A DNA stretch of 43,434 nt from Bacteroidota bacterium (lineage in GTDB: Bacteria > Bacteroidota > Bacteroidia > UKL13-3): assembly GCA_947453415.1 (NCBI GenBank), contig CANGGG010000018.1, forward strand, positions 1 through 43,434, given 5' to 3'. Position numbers and translations under genes: made by a program. The notes under the pieces were generated by a model, which had not been told where the DNA came from, searched no databases, and saw only the letters and a list, made by a program, of their open reading frames with translations. Positions 1-6,618 of this stretch are shown piece by piece; the first letter of the stretch is position 1; every line of letters starts with the position of its first letter.

Positions 1-740
1 ACGCTCACTTCCATGGCATTTAAATTTGCAATCCGCATCATTTCAGTTCCTGCCATTTGCGATGTTCCAACCACGCGTTCTCCTTTTTCTACTTTTAAAC
101 TTGAAACTATTCCACTTACAGGAGCAAATATTTCGGTTCTGGTCAAATTCTTTTTGCTTTCTTTTAAACTGGCTTCAAAACTTTTTACGGTAAATTCAGC
201 ACCAATAACGTTTTGTTTGATGGCATCAACTTCGGCTTTGGCGTTTTTATAACTAGAAGTAGCCGTTTCTATTTCGGCTTCACTGATTAACTTTTGATCT
301 GCCATTTTTTTGGATCTATTGTATTGTTTTTCTATTTCAGCAAATCGAGCTTCAGCTTGTGTTAATCGTGCTTTAGTAGTTGCTGAATTTGCTTTTGCAT
401 TGCTTAACGAAGCACTACTTCTGTCCAATGCCGATGCATATAATTCTGGATCTATTCGGGCTAATAACTGACCAACAGTTACCGAGTCACCTTCTTTTAC
501 ATATAATTCTCTGATCTCGCCACTTACGTCCGAACTAATTTTTACTTCCGTTTCAGGTTGAATTTTCCCATTGGCACTTACTGTTTCTATCACCGTTTTT
601 ATTTCGGCTACAGCCATACTAACCCTGGTTTCGTCTTTGCCACCAAACCAGCCTTTTTTCTTTCCAACTACTGCTATAATGATTAATATTACAACTGCTA
701 CACCAAGCCAAATGAATAGTTTATTGTTTAATTTTTTCAT
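1..740 (-). CDS. Efflux RND/ABC transporter periplasmic adaptor (HlyD/MacA family), 3' end beyond window
   Basis: Open frame on the minus strand from ATG at 740 to the window edge (246 codons, no stop), so the C-terminal part is missing. One N-terminal membrane anchor (residues about 8-26) is followed by the first half of a lipoyl/barrel-sandwich domain (KISSDVSGEI at about 65, then VKEGDSVTVGQLLARIDPE). A long Lys/Glu/Ala-rich coiled-coil hairpin follows (about 105-195), then the second lipoyl half (FAPVSGIVSSLKVEKGERVV). This is the classic order of membrane-fusion proteins that bridge an inner-membrane pump to a TolC-like outer-membrane channel in the periplasm. The phrase ending in MMRIANLNAMEV resembles MacA-type adaptors, so the partner is more likely an ABC permease, but the partner gene lies outside the window. 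Family is confident; pump type is inferred. Confidence 0.88.
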   Translation of the reverse strand, partial: MKKLNNKLFIWLGVAVVILIIIAVVGKKKGWFGGKDETRVSMAVAEIKTVIETVSANGKIQPETEVKISSDVSGEIRELYVKEGDSVTVGQLLARIDPELYASALDRSSASLSNAKANSATTKARLTQAEARFAEIEKQYNRSKKMADQKLISEAEIETATSSYKNAKAEVDAIKQNVIGAEFTVKSFEASLKESKKNLTRTEIFAPVSGIVSSLKVEKGERVVGTSQMAGTEMMRIANLNAMEVS

Positions 741-1000
741 GAATTATTTATTTAAAAAAAGCCACCAGTTTCCATACCAATGAAGGCCGAAAATTACATT
801 TATTTTATTATAATATTTATTACCTAAATACTATTTTTATAAACGGTACAAAATGTTGGAATTTAAAGGGATTTTGGTAGGTGAGGAAATAATTTACTAT
901 TTAAAGTTTTGACGTAAAACGTCATTAAAATAAATTTGATGGAGATGCAATAATGAAAGTGGTGGATTTATAAAAAGTAAAAATAAATAACAACTAATGA

Positions 1001-1411
1001 TTAATCCCAAGGACTTTTAGGCTTTTCTTCATCCCAAGGACTTGTATTACTGTTGTTATTATTATTAGAGTTGTCAATATAAATTTCAATTTTTTTATCA
1101 AATTCCCAACAGTAAAAAGCCATTGGAATTAAATAAACAGTAATTACCGCAACTGCAAATTTTAAACTATTGAAATCTCTCGAAATTGTTTCTTTTGCAA
1201 TAATTTTTCCTTTTACATCTTTTATTTCAATTGTTTTTTTTTGAGGCATTCCAGACCTTTGTATTTTTATTTTATCATTGGTCATTCCTTTGTATTGATT
1301 ATCAATAAAAACTGAATACGGACGACTGTTACCAGTTACTTTAATCAACGAAGTACCGCAGGAAGAAAGTAAAATTAAAAATACAGAAAAATATATAAGT
1401 TTAGTTTTCAT
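1001..1411 (-). CDS. Small putative lipoprotein of unknown function
   Basis: A 136-residue protein with a lipoprotein signal: hydrophobic stretch followed by the lipobox LLSSC (Cys18). The mature part begins with a segment about residues 23-75 that reads like a short PEGA-type beta domain (VTGNSRPYSVFIDNQYKG). A hydrophobic segment lies around residues 87-103 (AVAVITVYLIPMAFYCW). The tail is Asn-rich and carries two copies of SPWD, one at the very C-terminus. Its ATG overlaps the stop of the upstream gene (TAATG at 1409-1413), so the two are probably translationally coupled and work together at the cell envelope. No specific function is recognised. Confidence 0.7.
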   Translation of the reverse strand: MKTKLIYFSVFLILLSSCGTSLIKVTGNSRPYSVFIDNQYKGMTNDKIKIQRSGMPQKKTIEIKDVKGKIIAKETISRDFNSLKFAVAVITVYLIPMAFYCWEFDKKIEIYIDNSNNNNNSNTSPWDEEKPKSPWD

Positions 1412-2442
1412 TATCTTCTAAATAATATTTCCAAGCGCATTAAAATACCAGTAGATGTACCATAGTTTTTTTGATTATAATTACTACTTAATGGATCGTA
1501 ATAAGATCCTTTTACATCATAAAACCCTTGCATTAAATTGGCTGATAAACGAACAGAAACTGAAGAGGTTCTGTTAAAAATATAACCACCACCAGCTAAT
1601 ACCATAATGCCATAGCCGGAAGCTGTTGAACTGTAATAATAGGATTGATTATTGTTACTAATTTCAAAACTTGTTCTGCTTAAAGAAGCGCCTCCACCCA
1701 CAAAAGCAGTATTACTTTTTTTAGACAATGGTTTGTTCATTTCCAAGGCTAAACTTAACATATCATAATTTGAGTTAAAACACCAAGATGGCTTGATATC
1801 AAAAATATAATCACGTGCATCAAAACTCCAAGCCAAACTAAGCCCAGATAGTTGTGCAGAATTGTTAAAATCAAAACCATGCATTAAAAGTGGCATGGCA
1901 CATAAGCCAATTCCAAAGTTATTATTGCTTTCTTTTTGTTTTAATTGTTGAGTTTCTTGATTGGTAACTGAATAAATATCATCTGATGTAGTAGCTTTAT
2001 TTTCTGTTCCTATATTTTGACCTATTCTTTGTAAAATAGGGTCTAAATCATCTGGTGTAAAAGCTTTTAATTGGTCGAACCAAACTTTTTTACCTGTTTC
2101 AGTTTCAAATAAATTGATGTTTACAATTACGTTTTCACCTAATCGGTTTAAAGATCCAATGATATAATACATGGCTTTTATTTCTCTTGCCTTTGCAATG
2201 ATAGATGCATTTTGATCGTTATAATTAACAGAAGTATCGTTTGCATCTTGCATAATTACTTGGTACTTATTTGCACTTTCAATATAATTTTTAAGCAATC
2301 GAGTACTAGAATATTGGAAATCTTTTTTCAAATTTATGGTTTCAAGCAGCGGGAGATAAACTTTTGTTTGTGCATTAATATTAAAAAAACAAAGTATTAT
2401 TAAGCTCAATAAAAGCGTGAATCTCAAAGTATTTCTATACAT
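1411..2442 (-). CDS. Secreted protein: N-terminal TolB/GNA1162-like domain plus C-terminal outer-membrane beta-barrel-like region
   Basis: A 343-residue protein with a Sec signal peptide ending in FFNINAQ. The first half of the mature chain (KVYLPLL..., then YQVIMQDANDTS and YYIIGSLNRLGENVIVNINLFETETGKKVW) resembles the curli/TolB-like N-domain fold that detects or assembles at the outer membrane. After a polar linker (ETQQLKQKESNNN), the rest alternates aromatic and small residues, with Gly-rich turns, and ends in LEILFRR, as expected of a small beta-barrel. An in-frame ATG exists at 2466, but a perfect -7 box covers 2464-2471, so the ATG at 2442, directly before the signal peptide, is the better start. 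Overlaps the downstream lipoprotein gene by one base. Confidence 0.72.
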   Translation of the reverse strand: MYRNTLRFTLLLSLIILCFFNINAQTKVYLPLLETINLKKDFQYSSTRLLKNYIESANKYQVIMQDANDTSVNYNDQNASIIAKAREIKAMYYIIGSLNRLGENVIVNINLFETETGKKVWFDQLKAFTPDDLDPILQRIGQNIGTENKATTSDDIYSVTNQETQQLKQKESNNNFGIGLCAMPLLMHGFDFNNSAQLSGLSLAWSFDARDYIFDIKPSWCFNSNYDMLSLALEMNKPLSKKSNTAFVGGGASLSRTSFEISNNNQSYYYSSTASGYGIMVLAGGGYIFNRTSSVSVRLSANLMQGFYDVKGSYYDPLSSNYNQKNYGTSTGILMRLEILFRR

Positions 2443-2463
2443 GATTTTTATATTTTTAAAAAA

Positions 2464-2471
2464 CAAATATA
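2464..2471 (-). promoter_or_regulatory. -7 promoter element TATATTTG for the 2442-1001 gene pair
   Basis: Minus strand reads TATATTTG, a perfect match to the Bacteroidota -7 consensus TAnnTTTG, ending 21 nt before the ATG at 2442. No TTTG is found at the expected -33 position; that stretch is instead a 19-nt tandem duplication. This element decides the start codon of the adjacent gene. Confidence 0.5.
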
Positions 2472-2475
2472 AAAA

Positions 2476-2520
2476 TAATTTTCGTATTAAAATATAATTT
2501 TCGTATTAAAATATAATTTT
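2476..2520. repeat. 19-nt tandem duplication upstream of the -7 box
   Basis: Unit TAATTTTCGTATTAAAATA occurs at 2476-2494 and again, identically, at 2495-2513, followed by a partial third copy (2514-2520). It occupies the -10 to -60 zone upstream of the promoter for the gene starting at 2442. It may be slippage or a duplicated regulator site. Confidence 0.7.
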
Positions 2521-2646
2521 ATCTTAAAAAAAATGAAATTAATTGGCATTTCAATTGACCAAATCAAACTTTCCCCAATTATTATATTATCGAATGATAC
2601 TTTTTGTAAAATTTTGAAGAATAATGATTCATCTATCAGTAAAGGT

Positions 2647-2751
2647 AAGTCCTGCATTTGCAGGATTGGGGGTGGAAGTCGCGCCATGCGTGATGATACG
2701 ACCTCCATTTTATTGTTTTTTTTAAAATAAAAAAAGCCTAACATTACTGTT
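2647..2751 (-). repeat. tRNA-Pro-derived repeat, copy R1 (diverged)
   Basis: A 105-nt unit beginning (plus strand) AAGTCCTGC and ending ACATTACTGTT. It carries a CCTGC/GCAGG hairpin, then the block GGGGGTGGAAGTCGCGCC, then GATGATACGACCTCC, then an A/T-rich tail with AAAAAAAGCC. It is the most diverged copy: the central hairpin is TCGCGC-CAT-GCGTGA instead of TCACGC-CTC-GCGTGA, so the loop changed while the stem is kept through one G:T pair. Homology to the 3' half of the nearby tRNA-Pro is clear in ACGACCTCCA and GGTGG. Confidence 0.85.
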
Positions 2752-2811
2752 AAGTCCTGCATTTGCAGAATCGGGGTGGCAGTCACGCCTCGCGTGATAC
2801 GATCTCCAACT
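2752..2811 (-). repeat. tRNA-Pro-derived repeat, copy R2 (truncated at the GIY-YIG gene)
   Basis: Starts AAGTCCTGC exactly 105 nt after R1 starts and keeps the hairpin CTGC/GCAG, the tRNA-like block TCGGGGTGGCAG and the hairpin TCACGCCTCGCGTGA. It then stops after ATACGATCTCCAAC, right at the stop codon of the GIY-YIG gene (2812). The A/T-rich tail present in the other copies is absent, so the gene abuts or interrupts this copy. Confidence 0.85.
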
Positions 2812-3057
2812 TTAAATAATCTTTTTGTCTTGTAAAAATCTTTTTGCACCGCGACCTTTAATTTCTTTTTCCAAAATCCGAGCCTCACTAATTGAATTTA
2901 CTTCAAAAGAATAAATAAATTCCCAAGGAATTCCTTTTGAGGTAAAAGTACTAATTCCAGCATTGTGTTGTTCCAATCTTATGATTATGTTTTCAGTAAA
3001 ACCAGTATAATATTTGTTCAGTTTTGAACTAAAAATAATGTAAACAAAATACTTCAT
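2812..3057 (-). CDS. Small GIY-YIG family nuclease embedded in a tRNA-derived repeat array
   Basis: An 81-residue single-domain protein, the usual length for stand-alone GIY-YIG (UPF0213/YhbQ-like) proteins. The signature is complete: V5-Y6-I7, then Y17-T18-G19, the Arg at position 27 (RLEQHN), and the acidic residue in ARILEKEIKG (Glu63) that is expected to hold the metal. Family members cut DNA through a single metal ion; free-standing ones are found in mobile introns, repair proteins and many small proteins of unknown role. The gene lies between copies R2 and R3 of the repeats and is in the same orientation as the tRNA genes. Its stop codon is directly followed by the hairpin-bearing part of R2. 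The function in this organism is unknown; a link to the repeats is inferred from position. Confidence 0.85.
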   Translation of the reverse strand: MKYFVYIIFSSKLNKYYTGFTENIIIRLEQHNAGISTFTSKGIPWEFIYSFEVNSISEARILEKEIKGRGAKRFLQDKKII

Positions 3058-3096
3058 GAAATATTTATTTGTTAAAGTTAAATCTTAATTTTATAG

Positions 3097-3178
3097 ATTC
3101 GGGGTGGCCGTCACGCCTCGCGTGATACGACCTCCATTTTATTGTTTTTTAAAATAAAAAAAACCCAACATTACTGTT
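3097..3178 (-). repeat. tRNA-Pro-derived repeat, copy R3 (head missing)
   Basis: Begins within the element at ATTCGGGGTGGCC and continues through TCACGCCTCGCGTGATACGACCTCC, the A/T-rich tail and ACATTACTGTT. The CCTGC/GCAGG hairpin that starts the other copies is missing and replaced by unrelated A/T-rich leader of the GIY-YIG gene. R2 lacks its tail and R3 lacks its head, so together they look like one interrupted copy or two copies joined to a cassette. Confidence 0.85.
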
Positions 3179-3283
3179 AAGTCCTGCTTTTGCAGGGTCG
3201 GGGGTGGCAGTCACGCCTCGCGTGATGATACGACCTCCATTTTATTGTTTTTTTTAAAATAAAAAAAGCCCAACATTACTGTT
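3179..3283 (-). repeat. tRNA-Pro-derived repeat, copy R4 (full length, 105 nt)
   Basis: Complete unit in plus-strand order: CCTGC-TTTT-GCAGG hairpin, GGTCGGGGGTGGCAG (acceptor/T-stem-like), TCACGCCTCGCGTGA hairpin, GATGATACGACCTCCA, A/T-rich tail, AAAAAAAGCCCAACATTACTG. It is nearly identical to R5 except for a 3-nt duplication (GATGAT versus GAT), which R1 shares. Confidence 0.9.
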
Positions 3284-3373
3284 AAGTCCTGCTTTTGCAG
3301 GGTCGGGGGTGGCAGTCACGCCTCGCGTGATACGACCTCCATTTTATTGTTTTTTTTAAAATAAAAAAAGCCC
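3284..3373 (-). repeat. tRNA-Pro-derived repeat, copy R5 (joins the real tRNA-Pro terminator)
   Basis: Starts AAGTCCTGC 105 nt after R4 and carries the same blocks. Its tail (ATTTTATTGTTTTTTTTAAA, then AAAAAAAGCCC) is the same sequence that forms the poly-U tract and descending stem of the tRNA-Pro terminator. On the minus strand the array therefore reads tRNA-Pro, terminator, then repeated (tRNA 3' half plus terminator tail) units, as if this segment had been tandemly duplicated. Confidence 0.88.
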
Positions 3374-3393
3374 AAGTCTTTTGAACTTGAGCT
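3361..3393 (-). terminator. Intrinsic terminator of the tRNA-Ser/tRNA-Pro operon
   Basis: On the minus strand AGCTCAAGT pairs with ACTTGGGCT (one wobble pair) around a 7-nt loop, followed by seven or more T residues (3362-3368). It lies 15 nt downstream of the tRNA-Pro 3' end. Confidence 0.85.
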
Positions 3394-3407
3394 TTTGCCT
3401 GTAAAAG

Positions 3408-3481
3408 TCGGGGTGGCAGGATTCGAACCTACGACCTCCACATCCCAAATGTGGCGCGATACCAGGCTACGCTACACCCCG
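3408..3481 (-). tRNA. tRNA-Pro, anticodon TGG
   Basis: A 74-nt cloverleaf on the minus strand: acceptor CGGGGTG/CACCCCG, D-stem GCG/CGC with loop TAGCCTGGTAT, anticodon stem CCACA/TGTGG with loop TTTGGGA (anticodon TGG, reading CCA and other Pro codons), and T-arm GTAGG-TTCGAAT-CCTGC. The discriminator base is A at 3408. CCA is not encoded. It is the second gene of an operon behind tRNA-Ser and the likely parent of the repeats at 2647-3373. Confidence 0.97.
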
Positions 3482-3548
3482 TTTGCAAGTTTTTCAAAAG
3501 TGCTAAATTTTTGAACTAAGCATTACTACTCGCCCTTAAAAGATTATG

Positions 3549-3637
3549 CGGTGAGAGAGAGATTCGAACTCTCGATACACTTTGACGCGTATGTCGGTTT
3601 AGCAAACCGGTGGTTTCAGCCGCTCACCCATCTCACC
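3549..3637 (-). tRNA. tRNA-Ser, anticodon GCT
   Basis: An 89-nt class II tRNA on the minus strand: acceptor GGTGAGA/TCTCACC, discriminator G (3549), anticodon loop TTGCTAA giving anticodon GCT (AGC/AGU codons), a long variable arm, and T-arm GAGAG-TTCGAAT-CTCTC. CCA is not encoded. It is 67 nt upstream of tRNA-Pro and probably co-transcribed with it. Confidence 0.96.
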
Positions 3638-3659
3638 AATTGCTTTTTAAAAGGGAGTG

Positions 3660-3690
3660 CAAATGTAGCATTCTGAAGCAAACAACAAAA
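3660..3690 (-). promoter_or_regulatory. Promoter of the tRNA-Ser/tRNA-Pro operon
   Basis: The minus strand has TTTTG (3690-3686), an 18-nt spacer and TACATTTG (3667-3660), matching the Bacteroidota TTTG / TAnnTTTG promoter pattern. Transcription would begin about 15 nt before the tRNA-Ser 5' end. Confidence 0.65.
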
Positions 3691-3871
3691 CTTTTCTTTC
3701 ATTTTTATAAAATAATTTTTTAAATGTTTTTATATGATATAGTTATCAAATAAAAAGGCTTTGAATACTAGTTAGTTATAATAACAATTGTGTAAAATTA
3801 ATATTTAATAGTTTTTCAATAATAATATGCAGTAAAATTGTTCGTTAATTAGCAAAAAATAAACTTTAGTC

Positions 3872-6475
3872 ATGGCAAAAGATAAAGTAATCAATTATAA
3901 ATATCGCGACTTAAAAATATTTGGTAGTACTGAATGGTTAGCGAATAACGAAAAAAAATATAGACAAGTTTATGATCTTTCTGAATGCACATTTATTTAT
4001 TGTGAACTTTCGTTTTTTAATAAATTATTTGATGAAAAAGAATGGGACGTAAAAATAAGTTTAAAGTGTGTAAAGCTAGATGACAGTTCAGAAATTTGTA
4101 CGCTTACTGCTGATAGAACTATAAAAAAAGACGAAAATATTGTATACATAAGAGAAGGATGGGGCGTAAAAAGTTCTGGTACTTTTTGGAAAAAAGGAAG
4201 TTACCGTTGGGAAGCTTGGGTAGATGGGGTTTTTATAGCGGAAAAAGCATTTTATATTTTAGACTTAGGCGTTGTTACAGAAACCGAAAACCCCTATTTT
4301 AATATAAAAACCAATAAACTTTACGAAGCAACTGAAACCAATATTCCAAAAGCAGAACGTAATTATTTGAGTGCTTTTGACACCAAGGAAACAAGGTATG
4401 TTTGGCTTGAAATGGTGGCGGAAAATTTAGTAAAAGGGGAAGAAAAATGGCCTTGTGAATTAATTTTTAATTTTAAAACCCGTTCGGGTCAATTAAAAGG
4501 CTCTGTTGAAAAACTATTTTTTGTAGATCCAATTGAACCATCGTTTGAATGTAGCATTGGTTGGGGCAATGATTTAAAAGGAACTTGGGGTTTAGATTAT
4601 TATACCATTGAGGTTATTTTTATGGACCAATTGGTAGCTAGCATTTTGTTTGACGTAGGAAACGAATTTTTAGTGGAACAAAAAATAAAGGAAATAAAAA
4701 CTAAAACCAAACAAACTATCAAAGTAATTGAGGCAGAAACAACTCCTGAGAATATTGAAAATATTATGCAGGAGCTTGATCATTTAATTGGGCTTGATTC
4801 AATAAAAAAGAAAATAAAAGAATACACCACTTATTTAAATTTTTTAAAAATAAGGAAAGAAAAAGGCTTTGATGATTCTGAAAAAATAAACTTACACGCG
4901 ATTTTTACAGGTAATCCAGGAACGGGAAAAACTACTGTTGCCAAAATGCTTGGCAAAATATATTTGCAACTTGGTTTGTTAAGTAAAGGACATGTAATAG
5001 AAGCCGATAGAAGTGATTTGGTAGCAGAATATATTGGCCAAACGGCTCCAAAAACCAAGGAAATTATTAAACGTGCAAAAGGGGGTATTTTATTCATAGA
5101 TGAGGCTTATGCTTTGGCACGCAAAAACGATGACAGCAAGGATTTTGGTAAAGAAGCCATTGAAATTTTACTGAAAGAAATGAGCGATGGTGATGGCGAT
5201 ATAGCAATTATTGCCGCAGGCTATCCCGATGAAATGAATAACTTTTTAGAAAGTAATCCTGGAATGAAAAGTAGGTTTCAAATGTTTTACGATTTCCCAG
5301 ATTATTTGCCTAAAGAATTACTTTTAATTGCTGAATATTCAACTCAAAAAAGAGGTATCAAATTCAATGAATTTTCAAAGGAATTGATGTTCAAAAAACT
5401 GATTGACGCATACAGAGACAGAGACAGAATGTTTGGAAATGCGCGTTATGTAAATAACTTAATTGACGAATGTAAAATGAATATGGGCTTGCGATTAATG
5501 CAATCGCCAAACCCTAGCGAATTGAGTAATGATATACTAAGTACAATAGAAACAGTAGACATTGAAAAAGTATTTGGTATCAAACATCAATCAATTACAG
5601 ATATTCCAATAGACGAAGAATTATTGTCTTCATCGCTTCAAGTTTTACATAGTTTAATAGGATTAAATAAGGTAAAAAATGAAATAGACGAATTGGTAAA
5701 ATTAGTCCGTTTTTATAGAGAAATAGGCAAAGACGTTCGTCAATCATTTTCGTTACATACTGTTTTTACTGGAAATCCTGGAACGGGTAAAACCACCGTG
5801 GCGCGTATTTTAGCACAAATTTATAAAGCCTTAGGAATTTTAGAAAGAGGAAATTTGGTAGAATGCGATAGACAAGATTTAGTGGGTGGATTTGTGGGAC
5901 AAACTGCATTAAAAACCAACGCAGTTTTGAACAAAGCAATGGGTGGTGTTTTATTTATTGACGAAGCATATGCATTAAGTGAGGGTGGTGAAAATGATTT
6001 TGGCAAAGAAGCGGTGGAAACTATTTTGAAAAAAATGGAAGATGTTAGAGGTGATATGATTGTAATTGTAGCCGGCTACACTGATAACATGAAGCGCTTT
6101 TTGGAAAGCAATCCTGGTTTAAACAGTAGGTTCGACAGAGAAATGCAGTTTGAAGATTATGATGCTTTGCAATTACATGAAATAGCTATAAAAATGCTGG
6201 CCAACAATGCCATTAAACCAACTGAGCAGGCATCAAATCACTTAAAAGCATACAGTGAAACGATGTATAAAACCAGAAATAAATTTTTTGGAAATGCACG
6301 AAGTATTAGAAAAGTGGTAGAAGAAGCCATTAAAAATCAACACTTACGATTAGCAAAAATTCCTGCAGCTGAACGATCTTCAGAAATGATTTTTGAATTG
6401 GTTTTGGACGATGTTATAGAATTTAAAATTGATACCATTGTTCCTGAAGCAAGAAAATCGATAGGATTTAATTAA
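3872..6475 (+). CDS. Tandem-domain AAA+ ATPase (CbxX/CfxQ/SpoVK type) with a duplicated N-terminal domain
   Basis: 867 residues. The C-terminal two thirds hold two AAA+ modules of the CbxX/CfxQ family. Module 1 has Walker A GNPGTGKT at 347-354 and Walker B LFIDEA (D410-E411); module 2 has Walker A at 634-641 and Walker B with D697-E698. Both have sensor-1-like AGYPDEM/AGYTDNM and an Arg-finger region ESNPG-(x)2-SRF, so both look able to hydrolyse ATP. The first 285 residues are not a known AAA part: they contain two similar ~95-residue beta-rich halves (about 38-130 and 168-262), each ending in a GWG...G(T)(F/W)...YxxE(A/V) pattern. A basic/helical linker (KIKEIKTKTKQTIK) joins it to the ATPase. 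Relatives remodel protein complexes (Rubisco activase CbbX, type VII secretion EccA, SpoVK). The client here is unknown; the neighbours give no clue. Confidence 0.88.
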   Translation: MAKDKVINYKYRDLKIFGSTEWLANNEKKYRQVYDLSECTFIYCELSFFNKLFDEKEWDVKISLKCVKLDDSSEICTLTADRTIKKDENIVYIREGWGVKSSGTFWKKGSYRWEAWVDGVFIAEKAFYILDLGVVTETENPYFNIKTNKLYEATETNIPKAERNYLSAFDTKETRYVWLEMVAENLVKGEEKWPCELIFNFKTRSGQLKGSVEKLFFVDPIEPSFECSIGWGNDLKGTWGLDYYTIEVIFMDQLVASILFDVGNEFLVEQKIKEIKTKTKQTIKVIEAETTPENIENIMQELDHLIGLDSIKKKIKEYTTYLNFLKIRKEKGFDDSEKINLHAIFTGNPGTGKTTVAKMLGKIYLQLGLLSKGHVIEADRSDLVAEYIGQTAPKTKEIIKRAKGGILFIDEAYALARKNDDSKDFGKEAIEILLKEMSDGDGDIAIIAAGYPDEMNNFLESNPGMKSRFQMFYDFPDYLPKELLLIAEYSTQKRGIKFNEFSKELMFKKLIDAYRDRDRMFGNARYVNNLIDECKMNMGLRLMQSPNPSELSNDILSTIETVDIEKVFGIKHQSITDIPIDEELLSSSLQVLHSLIGLNKVKNEIDELVKLVRFYREIGKDVRQSFSLHTVFTGNPGTGKTTVARILAQIYKALGILERGNLVECDRQDLVGGFVGQTALKTNAVLNKAMGGVLFIDEAYALSEGGENDFGKEAVETILKKMEDVRGDMIVIVAGYTDNMKRFLESNPGLNSRFDREMQFEDYDALQLHEIAIKMLANNAIKPTEQASNHLKAYSETMYKTRNKFFGNARSIRKVVEEAIKNQHLRLAKIPAAERSSEMIFELVLDDVIEFKIDTIVPEARKSIGFN

Positions 6476-6481
6476 TACAAA

Positions 6482-6512
6482 CCGATGCTTTCGCTTTGAG
6501 CGAAGGCATCGG
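6482..6512. other. Perfect 14-bp stem-loop without a U-tract
   Basis: CCGATGCTTTCGCT pairs along its full length with AGCGAAGGCATCGG (one T:G pair) around a TTG loop, 6 nt after the AAA+ stop codon. It is GC-rich for this window and not followed by T residues, so it is not a standard terminator. It could be an mRNA 3'-end stabiliser or a copy of a dispersed palindrome. Confidence 0.65.
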
Positions 6513-6599
6513 TAACGCTTCAAGGAATATGTATTACTGTGATTTCATTTTCCTAAAATTTTAAAACATAAAATAGGTAAATTTTTTAAAATAATCACT

Positions 6600-6607
6600 T
6601 ACTTTTG
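6600..6607 (+). promoter_or_regulatory. -7 promoter element TACTTTTG of purF
   Basis: Perfect TAnnTTTG match ending 11 nt before the purF ATG, implying a leader of only about 7 nt. No TTTG is present at the usual -33 distance. Confidence 0.45.
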
Positions 6608-6618
6608 CTCATATTTTT

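Noticed and set aside
2533-2730. 65-residue plus-strand open frame ending in R1
   Set aside because: Its second half is reverse-strand repeat sequence, it has no promoter and no recognisable protein features.
2487-2888. 133-residue minus-strand open frame running through R1 and R2
   Set aside because: It crosses two repeat copies in different relative frames because of a 1-nt difference in the G-run, overlaps the GIY-YIG gene, and only stays open because R1 has lost a TGA. It is read-through of repeats, not a gene.
2647-3373. CRISPR array
   Set aside because: The repeats are ~105 nt and directly adjacent, without unique spacers of regular length, and there are no cas genes.
3361-3481. A truncated or pseudo tRNA-Pro in each repeat copy
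   Set aside because: The copies match only the 3' half and lack the T-loop and the whole 5' half, so they cannot fold as tRNAs; they are listed as repeats.
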